A model generated the notes under the pieces. That model ran no database searches, was not told where the DNA came from, and worked only from the letters and a program-made list of their open reading frames with translations. Positions 1 to 9,183 of a stretch of 29,035 bases of DNA are shown here, piece by piece. Made by a program: the position numbers and the translations under genes. Source of the DNA: Thermoclostridium sp036562185 (GTDB lineage Bacteria; Bacillota; Clostridia; DSM-8532); NCBI GenBank assembly GCA_036562185.1, contig DATCKN010000018.1, positions 1-29,035 on the forward strand, in the 5' to 3' direction. Position 1 is the first letter of the stretch. The number at the start of each line of letters is the position of its first letter.

Positions 1-249
1 GCTACATTGGTTATTTACATATTTTTAAATGCGTGGAATGAGTTCATACTTGCGAATGTCCTGGTGGTAAATGAACGTTTAAAGACATTACCTCTGGGAG
101 TATTGTTTTTCCAGGGCGCATTTACCACAGACTGGGGTGCAATGGGAGCCACGATGGTAATGGCGAGCCTGCCTACGGTAATTATATACTGTATTTTCAG
201 CAAGCAGGTGGAAAATGCCCTGACAGTAGGTGCTGCAGTAAAGGGATAA
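1..249 (+). CDS. Carbohydrate ABC transporter permease, C-terminal fragment (5' end outside window)
   Basis: The reading frame is open from the first base and ends at TAA 247-249, so only about the last 82 residues of a membrane permease are present. The segment FLNAWNEFILANVL resembles the region just after the EAA loop of MalG-type sugar permeases, and the TLPLG stretch followed by a closing hydrophobic helix (about residues 45-68) fits the family's C-terminus. The tail NALTVGAAVKG is typical of MalG-like subunits ending in a glycine/lysine-rich cytoplasmic tip. It would act with a MalF-like permease, a binding protein and an ATPase located upstream, outside the window. Substrate unknown. 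It is separate from the complete sugar transporter at 1790-5057. Confidence 0.85.
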   Translation, partial: ATLVIYIFLNAWNEFILANVLVVNERLKTLPLGVLFFQGAFTTDWGAMGATMVMASLPTVIIYCIFSKQVENALTVGAAVKG

Positions 250-318
250 AATGCGGTATGTTATGGCGTAATAATTTAACTGAATGCATATTTTACTGGA
301 AAAAATTCAATAATCTAC

Positions 319-347
319 TTGAATTGCTCAATGTTTTTGTGTATATT
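319..347 (+). promoter_or_regulatory. Candidate sigma-A promoter for the phosphodiesterase-like gene
   Basis: TTGAAT at 319-324 and TATATT at 342-347 are separated by 17 bp. This would place transcription start near 354, about 33 nt before the ATG at 387, which suggests the gene can be transcribed independently of the upstream permease. Confidence 0.4.
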
Positions 348-386
348 CATAATAAACCGGCAGGAATGATTTGGTAAGGGTTTGTT

Positions 387-1562
387 ATGAATATGAGTAT
401 AAAGAACGGGCAATTTGAAGGTAATAAAATAATAAAACCCGATTATGATAATTGCATTCTAAATATCACGTCATCCATACTGAAATATTTTGGTGTAAGG
501 ACCGGATACTCCACAATCGGGCTTATTGATAAAGCGTTGCAGAAGGGTTATAAAAATGTTGCGCTGATGGTTTTTGACGGTATGAGTGTGGATATCCTTG
601 AAAAACATCTCCCATGCACAAGTTTTTTAAGAAGCAATATGAAACAGCAAATTACATCGGTTTATCCATGTACCACGACGGCTGCAATGACAGCATATTA
701 CTCAGGCTTATCGCCAAATGAACATGGTTGGCTGGGGTGGTCACTTTATTTCAAAGAGTTCAGTGCTATAATTGATACTTTTACAAATCAGGAGAGTTTC
801 ACGAAAAATAGCTTCGGTAAGCATGCCGCATTTACATTAATGCCTTACAGGACGGTTTTTCAATTGATTGACGAAGCCAACAGCGCTGTCAAATCATACG
901 CCATTATACCTGAAAACATCTCTTTTCCTGACCATCCAAATATAAACGTCAGAGTAAAATCTGCTGAAAATGTTTTTGACAGTGTAAAATTCGTTGCTAA
1001 AGAACCAGGCAGCAAGTTCATTATGTCATACTGGTACGAACCCGATGCAACAATGCATGAAGAGGGCTGTTATATTAATGATGTAAAATTTATTATGCAG
1101 ACGATTGACAGGCTGGCCTTAAAAATGCATAAGGAGCTTAATGATACATTGGTTATTATAAGTGCTGATCACGGGCATTTAGACATAACTGATGAAGTAT
1201 ATATAAATGATATTCCGGAGCTGGACGAATGCCTGGTTATGCCGCCTTCAATAGAACCACGGGCAGCTTCGCTGTTTGTAAAGCCAGGAATGGAAAAGAT
1301 TTTTGAGGAAAGGTTCAACAAATACTTTAAGGATGATTTTATACTTATTCCTAAAGAAATGGTGCTTGGCAGCGGTATGTTCGGAAGGGGAATAACACAT
1401 AAAAAAGTTACTGATTTTATAGGAAATTACCTGGCATGCGGCATAAGCAACAAGCTGCTGCGATACAGGACACTCACGGCAGGTGAGCAAAAGGGCTATA
1501 AAGGCCACCATGCAGGGCTGACCAGAGAAGAAATGGTGGTTCCGCTTATTATATTGGAATAA
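387..1562 (+). CDS. Alkaline phosphatase superfamily protein (type I phosphodiesterase / nucleotide pyrophosphatase-like)
   Basis: A 391-residue protein with the metal-site pattern of the alkaline phosphatase superfamily. Visible elements in order: MVFDGMS with Asp64; YPCTTTAAMTA with a probable nucleophile Thr at about 97; LSPNEHGWLGW, which matches the 'P..HGi' segment after the nucleophile; EPDATMHEEG with Asp220 and His224; ISADHGH with Asp261/His262; and GHHAGLTREEM with His374/375 near the C-terminus. No signal peptide is evident, so it is probably cytosolic. Such enzymes hydrolyse phosphodiester, phosphomonoester or related bonds; the substrate cannot be read from sequence. It lies between two sugar transport gene sets, so it may act on a phosphorylated or phosphodiester-linked sugar entering through one of them (inference). 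The start at 387 is preceded by TAAGGG at 376-381. Confidence 0.8.
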   Translation: MNMSIKNGQFEGNKIIKPDYDNCILNITSSILKYFGVRTGYSTIGLIDKALQKGYKNVALMVFDGMSVDILEKHLPCTSFLRSNMKQQITSVYPCTTTAAMTAYYSGLSPNEHGWLGWSLYFKEFSAIIDTFTNQESFTKNSFGKHAAFTLMPYRTVFQLIDEANSAVKSYAIIPENISFPDHPNINVRVKSAENVFDSVKFVAKEPGSKFIMSYWYEPDATMHEEGCYINDVKFIMQTIDRLALKMHKELNDTLVIISADHGHLDITDEVYINDIPELDECLVMPPSIEPRAASLFVKPGMEKIFEERFNKYFKDDFILIPKEMVLGSGMFGRGITHKKVTDFIGNYLACGISNKLLRYRTLTAGEQKGYKGHHAGLTREEMVVPLIILE

Positions 1563-1789
1563 ATTTAGGTATTAGGCATTTCTTAAGGATGAAATATTTA
1601 ATATTCAATTCTTTATTTTAACAGGAAGCCATTCTTTGGTGCTTTTCCAAAATAATCCCGCTTATTTAAGCCAGGTAAAAATATTTTATTAAAAGGTAAA
1701 AGATTTTTAATGAAATACATGGTTCCTGATTATACAATGATCCTGTAAATTTAATAATTTCCACATAATTATTTTAGGGAGGAGTTTGT

Positions 1790-3121
1790 ATGTTAAAAAA
1801 AGTAATTGTACTGTTCCTGACCCTGTTTATTGCTGTTACAATGTTGTCGGCTTGTGATGGAAAAGCATCTACGGTAAATGATACACCTACAGGTTCCAAA
1901 AGTGCACCTGGTTCTTCCAAAACAACCACTTTAACTTTCTGGACATTCCAGAATTCCCATCAGGAGTTTATGGTTGATGCTGTAAACACATGGAATGAAC
2001 AAAACCCTGATCGTAAAATAGAACTTGAAGTCGGGGTATATTCTTATGACGATAACCATAATAACCTGCTTATTTCTCTTCAGTCAGGCACAGGGGCTCC
2101 CGATATCGTTGATATTGAGATTGGCCGCTTTGCGAACTATCTTAAAGGCACACCGCAGCTTGTACCGCTCAATGATGTAATTGAACCTATCAGAGATAAA
2201 TTGATCATGTCAAGATTTGAAAACTATGCCAAGGACGGCAAGTATTACGGTATAGATTATCATGTCGGCATTCCTGTAATATACTACAATACTGAGATAT
2301 GCAACCGGGCAGGTATAAACATTGATGATATCAAAACATGGGATGACTATGTAAAGGCCGGTAAGACAGTTGTAGAGAAAACCGGCATTCCAATGACTAC
2401 ATTGGAAATACAGGAACACTGGAGCTACTACCCGTTAGTAACTGAAGCCGGCGGGGACTGGCTGGCAAAGGATGGGAGCGTAATCCTTGATAGCCAGGAA
2501 AATATAAGGGTACTGCAATTTTTATATGACTTAATGTATGTCCACAAAATTGCAGTTGCAGCACCAGGGGGATTCCACCATGCTGAAGAGTACTACGGGT
2601 TCATGGAAGCAGGGGGTGCAGCTTCGGTTTGGATGCCCCAGTGGTATATGAACCGCTTTACTGATTATATGCCTGCTCTGGAGGGTAAGATTGCTATCCG
2701 TCCTCTCCCGCTGTGGGAAGAAAACGGTGGCTATGCTGCCGGTATGGGTGGTACAGGTACGGCAATCACAAATCAATGCAAAGACATTGAACTTGCAAAA
2801 GAATTCCTGGCATTTTCCAAGTTGTCGGTTGAAGGTGCCCTGAAATGCTGGACCCTTCTTGGTTTTGATCCTTTGCGCTGGGATGTATGGGAAATGGATG
2901 AAATGAAAGCGCCTAACAAGTTTACAAATTACTATGGCACAGGCGTGTTTGACATGCTTGTTGAACTTCGTGACAAGCTTCCTTCGATAAATATTACCGA
3001 CAAGTTCCCAAATGCGCAGACACTGGTGCAGTCTTCTGTAGTATTTAAAGTATTGTCAGAACAAAGCATGACGCCGGAAGAAGCACTTAAAGCTGCGGCA
3101 GCCGAATTAAGAGCAAACTGA
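1790..3121 (+). CDS. Extracellular solute-binding protein, family 1 (sugar ABC transporter lipoprotein)
   Basis: A 443-residue secreted lipoprotein: basic N-terminus MLKK, hydrophobic core, and lipobox LSAC with Cys22 as the predicted lipidated residue, followed by a Ser/Thr/Gly-rich linker to about residue 45. The mature part starts TTTLTFWTFQNSHQEF and contains SGTGAPDIVDIEIGRFANYL, the typical pattern of carbohydrate-binding family 1 proteins, and aromatic-rich stretches consistent with sugar stacking. AGGGAGGAG precedes the ATG. It would capture an oligosaccharide outside the membrane and deliver it to the two permeases encoded at 3283-5057. No ATPase gene is present in the cluster, so a shared MsmK/UgpC-type ATPase elsewhere is likely, as is common in Firmicutes. 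Confidence 0.93.
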   Translation: MLKKVIVLFLTLFIAVTMLSACDGKASTVNDTPTGSKSAPGSSKTTTLTFWTFQNSHQEFMVDAVNTWNEQNPDRKIELEVGVYSYDDNHNNLLISLQSGTGAPDIVDIEIGRFANYLKGTPQLVPLNDVIEPIRDKLIMSRFENYAKDGKYYGIDYHVGIPVIYYNTEICNRAGINIDDIKTWDDYVKAGKTVVEKTGIPMTTLEIQEHWSYYPLVTEAGGDWLAKDGSVILDSQENIRVLQFLYDLMYVHKIAVAAPGGFHHAEEYYGFMEAGGAASVWMPQWYMNRFTDYMPALEGKIAIRPLPLWEENGGYAAGMGGTGTAITNQCKDIELAKEFLAFSKLSVEGALKCWTLLGFDPLRWDVWEMDEMKAPNKFTNYYGTGVFDMLVELRDKLPSINITDKFPNAQTLVQSSVVFKVLSEQSMTPEEALKAAAAELRAN

Positions 3122-3155
3122 TTCAATGAAGGTCTGCAATTAAAGCTTACTTATA

Positions 3156-3197
3156 TTAGGCCGCAAAGAATGGAAAAAACAGTTCTTTGCGGCCTAA
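3156..3197 (+). promoter_or_regulatory. Intercistronic perfect 15-bp stem-loop between binding protein and permeases
   Basis: The arms TTAGGCCGCAAAGAA (3156-3170) and TTCTTTGCGGCCTAA (3183-3197) are perfectly complementary around a 12-nt loop. No T-run follows, so it is not a classical terminator. Such structures after binding-protein genes protect the upstream mRNA from 3' exonucleases or lower downstream transcription, giving more binding protein than permease. Confidence 0.75.
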
Positions 3198-3282
3198 TGC
3201 CTGAATCGCCGGTTTGGTTGGCTGATACCTGTGCTATGAGATTATTTAATGAGTTGCTGCATTTTTTAGGAGGGGTTGGCGT

Positions 3283-4209
3283 ATGCAAAAAAGTAGTTCT
3301 TCAATTTTGTCGGGCAAGTTTTTTCAGAAGTATTTAAACTCCCAAAATGTAGTTCCGTTTATATTTGTTTTGCCATTTTTAATTTCTTTCGTGCTGTTTT
3401 TCATTTATCCGCTTTTTTCAACTTTTCAGATGAGCTTTCAGGAGATTCACGGGTTTAATGATGTACGTTATATAGGATTCACCAATTACAAAAATCTTTT
3501 AAATGATCGTTTTCTCTCTGCCATACGGGTAACAATGACGTACACGTTCTGGACCATTGTAATCCTTGTGCCATTACCGGTAATTCTGTCGGTTTTTCTG
3601 AATTTAAAGCATGTCGGTGCTTCTTTTTTCAAGCCTGTTTTATTTATCCCCCAGTTAACCTCGGTTATTGTAGCAGGTATATTTTTCAGGTTTGCATTCA
3701 GTGATACACCTGATGCGCTGTTTAATACAATCGTTGGGTTCTTTGGCATTGGCCCCGTGCGCTGGCTGAAAGAGGCAACTCCTACAATGTTCGCTTTGGT
3801 TACATTATGTGTATGGCGTTGGTTGGGTGTTAATATTGTATATTTTCTTTCAGCGCTTCAAAGCATACCCCGTGAAATGTACGAGGTGGCAGCTATTGAC
3901 GGTGCAGGGCCGGTCAGGCGTTTTTTACATATTACCTTACCATTTTTGAAACCAACTATTATATATGTTACTACGATAAGCGTATATGGCGGATTTGCCA
4001 TGTTTTCTGAATCGTATGCGCTGTTTGGCACGGCGCGGACACCTGGTGAAATTGGGTCTACAATGGTTGGATACCTGTACCAGCAAGCCTTTGTCGAAGC
4101 ACGGATGGGGTTTGGTGCTGCTGCGGGGATTGTTTTGTTCTTCATGGTAATGATTATAAACTTAATACAGCTTAAATTATTCGGGGCTTTTCGAAGGGGG
4201 GATTATTAA
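3283..4209 (+). CDS. Sugar ABC transporter permease, MalF-like
   Basis: A 308-residue inner-membrane protein with about six hydrophobic segments: residues around 20-42, 78-98, 112-132, 165-185, 218-240 and 270-295. The EAA loop, which docks the ATPase, is seen as EVAAIDGAGPVRRFLHITLP with the expected EAA---G pattern. AGGAGG sits about 8 nt before the ATG. Its stop overlaps the start of the next gene by one base (TAATG), indicating translational coupling with the MalG-like partner. It forms the heterodimeric channel with that partner and receives substrate from the lipoprotein at 1790-3121. Confidence 0.93.
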   Translation: MQKSSSSILSGKFFQKYLNSQNVVPFIFVLPFLISFVLFFIYPLFSTFQMSFQEIHGFNDVRYIGFTNYKNLLNDRFLSAIRVTMTYTFWTIVILVPLPVILSVFLNLKHVGASFFKPVLFIPQLTSVIVAGIFFRFAFSDTPDALFNTIVGFFGIGPVRWLKEATPTMFALVTLCVWRWLGVNIVYFLSALQSIPREMYEVAAIDGAGPVRRFLHITLPFLKPTIIYVTTISVYGGFAMFSESYALFGTARTPGEIGSTMVGYLYQQAFVEARMGFGAAAGIVLFFMVMIINLIQLKLFGAFRRGDY

Positions 4210-5057
4210 TGGATTCAATCAGCAAAAACAAGGCGTCTAAAATTTCAATAATTCTGGTACTTTCGTTTTTTGCAATATTTGCGCTTCTGCCTTTTTACTT
4301 TTTAATTGTTTCAGCCTTTAAACCCGGGGTTGAGATGATACGGCACGGTATCACCCTTAATCCTCATTTTGAGAAATTTACCCTGGACCAATTTAAGCTT
4401 TTATTTGATCCAAAGGAAAGCAATTATTTTTATTGGTACAGAAATAGCTTGCTTTACACAGGTGTACAGACAGTATTGGGACTTGTGCTCACATCCATGG
4501 TAGGGTATGGGCTGGGTGTATACACACGATACAAGTATCGTAATGTTGTATTTATTATGGTGCTGCTGGTAATGATGATACCTGTTGAAATTATGATTTT
4601 GCCTCTATACAAGGAAATGGTATCATTGAAAATGTTTGACAAAATATGGGGAGTTGTTCTGCCTTTTGCAGTTTTCCCTTCGGCGGTTTTCTTTTTCCGC
4701 CAGTATTCTCTTGGATTGCCGCTGGAATTGATGGATTCCGGCCGAATTGACGGATTGACAGAATACGGAATATTCGTTAGAATAATGGTGCCTTTGATGA
4801 AACCCGCCTTTGGCGCAATGGCAATTCTCATTTCGATGAACAGCTGGAATGCTGTTGTCTGGCCAATGGTGGTTCTAAGAAGCAATAAAAAACTTACAAT
4901 TCCTATAGGACTTTCCACATTAATTACACCCTATGGCAACAACTATGACTTACTAATGCCAGGTGCTGTTTTGGCGGTTATACCTATTATAATTCTATTC
5001 ATGCTCAACCAAAAGGCTTTTATTGAGGGTTTAACCTCGGGCAGCATTAAGGGATAA
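4209..5057 (+). CDS. Sugar ABC transporter permease, MalG-like
   Basis: A 282-residue partner permease with six predicted membrane helices, the first at about residues 12-33. The EAA loop reads ELMDSGRIDGLTEYGIFVRI and is followed by MVPLMKPAFGAMAIL, the usual helix after it. The motif position normally occupied by E-A-A is here MDSGRIDG, a common variant in Firmicute MalG-like proteins. The start codon overlaps the MalF-like stop codon by one base, and the C-terminus ends TSGSIKG like other MalG proteins. The sensor kinase gene follows after about 60 bp, so transporter and two-component system are probably co-transcribed. Confidence 0.93.
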   Translation: MDSISKNKASKISIILVLSFFAIFALLPFYFLIVSAFKPGVEMIRHGITLNPHFEKFTLDQFKLLFDPKESNYFYWYRNSLLYTGVQTVLGLVLTSMVGYGLGVYTRYKYRNVVFIMVLLVMMIPVEIMILPLYKEMVSLKMFDKIWGVVLPFAVFPSAVFFFRQYSLGLPLELMDSGRIDGLTEYGIFVRIMVPLMKPAFGAMAILISMNSWNAVVWPMVVLRSNKKLTIPIGLSTLITPYGNNYDLLMPGAVLAVIPIIILFMLNQKAFIEGLTSGSIKG

Positions 5058-5116
5058 AAATCTGCTCATTCCGTTCAACTTGATACTTATGCTGGCATAT
5101 GCATGGGAGAATACAT

Positions 5117-6958
5117 ATGAGGGCATTTGCATTTAAATCAAATATATATCGCAGATTGATCCTGTTTTTCGTGTTGGTTGGAATTGTTCCGATGGTATTG
5201 TTAAGTTTTGCTTCGTATCGCATAACCCAAAATTCCATTCACGATAAAGCCAGACACTATTCCAACCAGCTTATGGTTGAATTAAGCGATAATATAGAGC
5301 GTGTACTTCTGTCGCTGGAGAATATTGCCATAGATATTTCCTATTCCGAAGTCGTTCAAAACTATTTTCTTAATTATAACAGTATGTCTGTTGCGCAGCG
5401 CAGAAGCCGCAGAAATGAAATTCGCATGAACATAGCGCTTAAAACATCTCTTGTGCGTGAGTTGACCGATGTTTATGTGTATTTATCCAATGGCGAGCGT
5501 GAGGTCCTGTATGGGATTGATGGATATAAGTTCTATTTGCAGGAACCATTTGAGCATGAATTCGTGCAATTGATTTATAACGGCGGGGGAAAGACGGTGA
5601 TCCGTTCTTATTCAGGCAACCACCAACTGGATAATATAAGACGCCAGCAAGACACCGAAAAAGGTATAGAAAAATGTCTTTTAATGGGACGTTTGGTGCG
5701 TGAACTGGAGAGCGGCGATGTATTAGGAGTCATCATTCTGAGAATCAATGAGCAGATGCTTTACAAAAGACTTAACAAAATTGATTTGGGCAAAAATGCA
5801 GAGATTGTGATTCTGGATTCAAATAACAGAATTGTGTCCAGTACAAATCAAACAGCTTTTCCTGTCGCTGAATCTGTACGGGATGACCTGACGGTTATCC
5901 CGTCGCAGTTTTTCACCACAAGCACAGATTCAATGCCCTGCAAAGACAGCCATATGATTTTACAGAATAAAATTGACAGCCTGGGATGGTCGGTAGTATG
6001 TCTCATACCTTATGACTATCTTGACAATGAAGCATATATGAACTTCCGGAATATGCTGATTTTGCTATGCTGCATATGTGTTGTCATGATTATCGGAATT
6101 GAGTTGTTTTCCCGCAGGATATCGAAACCTCTTACAGAATTGGTAAACGCAATGAATCTAGTAAAAGAGGGGAACTTGAATGTAGAGGTAAAAAATGAAT
6201 CCCGTGATGAGATTGGGCAGGTCACGCGTAATTTTAACACAATGCTTTCCCAGATACGGCAACTCATAGAAAATGTTAAGAATAAGGAGAAAGAGAAGCG
6301 TAAAGCAGAGCTTGCAGCACTGAGGGCTCAGATCAATCCGCATTTTTTGTCCAATACGCTCAATACAGTGCGTTGCCTTGCACATACACAAAAGGCATAT
6401 AACATAGAAAATATTTTGGTATCATTAATTGAATTATTGCATGTCAGTATGGATATTCGGGAAGATTTTATCCCCATAAGCAAAGAAATAAGCTATGTGC
6501 GAAGCTATATGGAAATTATGAGTTACCGTGATTATGGCAGTTTCAGTATTGTATGTGAGGTAGAGCCTGAATTGGAGGATTCCCTGGTTCCTAAGCTGAT
6601 ATTGCAGCCACTGGTGGAAAACGCGCTGATACACGGGTTAAAACATAAAAATGTTGGCGGCCAAATTATAGTACGGGTAACAGGCGATAATTCCAATGTA
6701 TATATTTCGGTTACAGATAACGGACAGGGTATTCCCCCTGATGTATTACCCAATATAATAAAACCTAAGTCTGACGATGAAACTCTGGCATTCTCAGGCA
6801 TAGGGCTATCCAATGTGGACAGCCGGATAAAAATGCTTTTTGGTAATGATTATGGGCTTTATGTCGACAGTATTTATCAAATGTATACTACTGTCGAGGT
6901 GGTACTGCCAAATTTAAAGGAGGGGAGGCTTTGTGACAACAGTATTAATTGTGGATGA
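5117..6958 (+). CDS. YesM-like sensor histidine kinase (HAMP, His_kinase family)
   Basis: An integral membrane kinase of about 613 residues from the preferred ATG at 5117, which has GGGAGA (5105-5110) six bases upstream; an in-frame ATG at 5099 overlaps poorly with any ribosome site. Domains: first membrane helix about residues 10-30, an extracytoplasmic sensor region to about 305, a second helix about 310-332, a HAMP segment beginning SRRISKPLTELVNAM, the phosphoacceptor box INPHFLSNTLN with His409, and a HATPase domain with NALIHGLKH, VTDNGQGIP and GIGLSNVDSRI. The usual HFLYNTL motif has Ser412 in place of Tyr. It probably senses the binding protein or a sugar and phosphorylates the regulator encoded next, whose GTG start lies inside this gene's end (26-bp overlap). 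Confidence 0.92.
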   Translation: MRAFAFKSNIYRRLILFFVLVGIVPMVLLSFASYRITQNSIHDKARHYSNQLMVELSDNIERVLLSLENIAIDISYSEVVQNYFLNYNSMSVAQRRSRRNEIRMNIALKTSLVRELTDVYVYLSNGEREVLYGIDGYKFYLQEPFEHEFVQLIYNGGGKTVIRSYSGNHQLDNIRRQQDTEKGIEKCLLMGRLVRELESGDVLGVIILRINEQMLYKRLNKIDLGKNAEIVILDSNNRIVSSTNQTAFPVAESVRDDLTVIPSQFFTTSTDSMPCKDSHMILQNKIDSLGWSVVCLIPYDYLDNEAYMNFRNMLILLCCICVVMIIGIELFSRRISKPLTELVNAMNLVKEGNLNVEVKNESRDEIGQVTRNFNTMLSQIRQLIENVKNKEKEKRKAELAALRAQINPHFLSNTLNTVRCLAHTQKAYNIENILVSLIELLHVSMDIREDFIPISKEISYVRSYMEIMSYRDYGSFSIVCEVEPELEDSLVPKLILQPLVENALIHGLKHKNVGGQIIVRVTGDNSNVYISVTDNGQGIPPDVLPNIIKPKSDDETLAFSGIGLSNVDSRIKMLFGNDYGLYVDSIYQMYTTVEVVLPNLKEGRLCDNSINCG

Positions 6959-8555
6959 TGAAGTGGTTTTCCGTAACAGCATAAAAGAGATACTCAACTG
7001 GGAACAGTACGGTTTTTATCTTTGTGGAGAAGCGAGTGACGGACTGTCTGCCAAACAGAAAATTGAATTGCTGGAACCCGACATTGTTATTACCGACATT
7101 AAAATGTCAGGGATGGATGGCCTTTCTTTAATCTCGTATCTTCATGAAAACTACCCAAATATTCAGGTAATTGCCCTTTCGGGTTACGATGACTACGAAT
7201 ATGTCCGCACCAGCTTAAAACAGGGTGTTGTGGATTATATTTTAAAACACAATATAACAGCTTCTTCTCTTTTAAATGTATTGCAGTTGGCACAGAAGCA
7301 AATCAACAGGGCAAGAGAATCAAAACTTGACAGCGAAAGAGTTAAGAAACAAATCGCTATTGGCAGAAAAATGCTCCAGCAGCGTTTTTTAAATGATTTA
7401 TTGGAAGGCCGGTTACGAAACATGGATGAAGTGCTGAAACAGTCAAGGGAACTTTCGCTGCCGATCGGTTCAGGTAGCTTTATGATTGTGGTAGCTGAGT
7501 TTGATAACATAAGTACATTAAAAAATCAAAATACCCAAGGAGAATGGCAAATACTGTTTGAAAGGATGATGGAGCTAATCGGAGAGAACCTTTCCGGAAA
7601 TGCAGCCCTTATTCCGCAATCCGACAGCGGTTTTGTTATCCTTTTTTCCATGGGAGAAACGCATTCACAGAACAGTTTTTTAAGGGATGTCAATGCATGT
7701 ATTAGCCGGATCCGTATTGCATTAAAGCGTCATTATAACGTTACAGCCTGCTACAGTATCAGTGGATTTGCCTCTTCACCCGTTTACATAAGTGAAGTAT
7801 ATGAAAATACCCGTGCTGCGCTGGGTGAAAGAATTTACAGAGAAAGTGATATAGTCATCCATGACCGTACAATCTCCAGGTCGGTGTGCAGTAACTATTG
7901 CATTGATTTTAACGACGAACACAATATTATAAGATTGATAAAAAATGGAAGCTGGCAGGATTTAAAAGAATATATTGAAATTATTTTTAATAATATACGT
8001 GACAGCGGGTTAAATTCGGTACAGGCACAGCTGATTTTTGCACATCTTATCAACCTGCTGACCCGAACTCTCCGGGAATACAAAACAGATCTGATGACTA
8101 TTTATCCGGATTTTTACTATGTATATCAGAACCTTCAGCAAATGTCTCTTAATGAAATGCAGAAGGGAATACTCGACTGTTATTTTAGTGCAATTCAGTA
8201 TATGAAAAGATTCGGAGAAACAGAAAAATACCGTGAAATTACCCGTCAGGCAATCCTGTACATAAACAGGAACTACACCAAGGATATATCGCTGAATACA
8301 ATTGCCAGGTATGTTCATACCTCAGCATCGTATTTAAGCCGTATATTCAAGGAAGACACCGGTAGCGGCATAATTGAATATCTTAACAGAATAAGAGTTG
8401 AGCACGCGAAACAGCTTATAAGGGACGGAATAAAGCTGAATGAGATTTACATGCGTTCAGGCTTTAACAGTGATACATATTTCTATATGGTTTTTAAAAA
8501 CATTACCGGCAAAACTCCAAAAAAGTTCAGGGACGAGTGCCTTTGCGGAACGTAA
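6933..8555 (+). CDS. YesN-like response regulator with AraC-type DNA-binding domain
   Basis: A 540-residue cytosolic regulator. The receiver domain occupies residues 1-120, with acidic pocket DD8-9, phosphoacceptor Asp55 in DIVITDIKMSGMDG, and Lys105 in YILKHN. A middle region of roughly 300 residues resembles the variable linker of YesN proteins. The C-terminal AraC domain, about residues 435-535, contains ISLNTIARYVHTSASYLSRIF (first helix-turn-helix) and the second helix-turn-helix ending GFNSDTYFYMVFKNITGKTP. It starts with GTG behind an excellent AAAGGAGGGGAGG site located within the kinase gene. By family logic it activates the adjacent sugar transporter and possibly glycoside hydrolase genes elsewhere when the kinase senses substrate. 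Confidence 0.93.
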   Translation: MTTVLIVDDEVVFRNSIKEILNWEQYGFYLCGEASDGLSAKQKIELLEPDIVITDIKMSGMDGLSLISYLHENYPNIQVIALSGYDDYEYVRTSLKQGVVDYILKHNITASSLLNVLQLAQKQINRARESKLDSERVKKQIAIGRKMLQQRFLNDLLEGRLRNMDEVLKQSRELSLPIGSGSFMIVVAEFDNISTLKNQNTQGEWQILFERMMELIGENLSGNAALIPQSDSGFVILFSMGETHSQNSFLRDVNACISRIRIALKRHYNVTACYSISGFASSPVYISEVYENTRAALGERIYRESDIVIHDRTISRSVCSNYCIDFNDEHNIIRLIKNGSWQDLKEYIEIIFNNIRDSGLNSVQAQLIFAHLINLLTRTLREYKTDLMTIYPDFYYVYQNLQQMSLNEMQKGILDCYFSAIQYMKRFGETEKYREITRQAILYINRNYTKDISLNTIARYVHTSASYLSRIFKEDTGSGIIEYLNRIRVEHAKQLIRDGIKLNEIYMRSGFNSDTYFYMVFKNITGKTPKKFRDECLCGT

Positions 8556-8716
8556 ATTATGTAGTGGCTGGCATGTTTTATTAATAATCATTAATCTGAT
8601 TTAAATTGTTTTTTAATATTATATTATAATTCTTTGACAACACTTGGCTAACCCCATTCGTTATATAAGTGCGTATAATAAATCAGGGTTAATTGAATTC
8701 GAATGGAGGAATCGAC

Positions 8717-9007
8717 GTGTCAAAGATAAACTATGCCATTCCACCCAAAAAATCATTGAACGGCCATCTTAGTCAGATTCATAATTCTGCTGTTTCAGCC
8801 CAAATAGATAAAAAGGCGAAAACAATGCTGCAGCCTTTGGCATACATGATTGGCCTTGCAAGGCGTATTTTCAGGATAAAAAATGCTTATACAATATCTT
8901 ATTCCGACCTGAAACAATACTGCCATTCAGAACATTTGCCTGAGGCCCTGGAAATAATTGAGGCAAAAGAAAGAGCTGGAAATAAACCACCATTCCGTCA
9001 AATCTGA
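8717..9007 (+). CDS. Small protein of unknown function (96 aa)
   Basis: I do not recognise this protein. The best start is GTG 8717, with GGAGGA at 8705-8710 six bases upstream; this gives MSKINYAIPPKKSLNGHLSQ and about 96 residues. An in-frame TTG at 8693 would add eight residues but lies before the ribosome site. The protein is basic (many Lys/Arg), has no signal peptide or clear membrane helix, and has one mildly hydrophobic stretch (LQPLAYMIGLARRIF, about residues 43-57). It is mostly alpha-helical in appearance and ends in a basic, proline-containing tail. It sits alone between the YesN-like regulator and the peptidase homologue with over 100 bp on each side, so it is likely monocistronic. 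The strong ribosome site supports a real gene. Confidence 0.65.
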   Translation: MSKINYAIPPKKSLNGHLSQIHNSAVSAQIDKKAKTMLQPLAYMIGLARRIFRIKNAYTISYSDLKQYCHSEHLPEALEIIEAKERAGNKPPFRQI

Positions 9008-9183
9008 TATAACGGTGTCCGGATGCAGGGAACGCACATTGAACAGGTGGAAAGTTACGTTTCTCACAACATGAGATAAATAAACTGTAACCGGTTGAAA
9101 TGGTTTATTGAAACAGCAAGGCAATACCCAATGTCAGTATAAAAACTCCCATATTGCAGAAAAATACAAAGGGAGTGATTACA

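Noticed and set aside
4454..4918. Minus-strand open frame of 154 codons inside the MalG-like permease gene
   Set aside because: Antisense to a clear permease; composition is that of a reverse-complement shadow.
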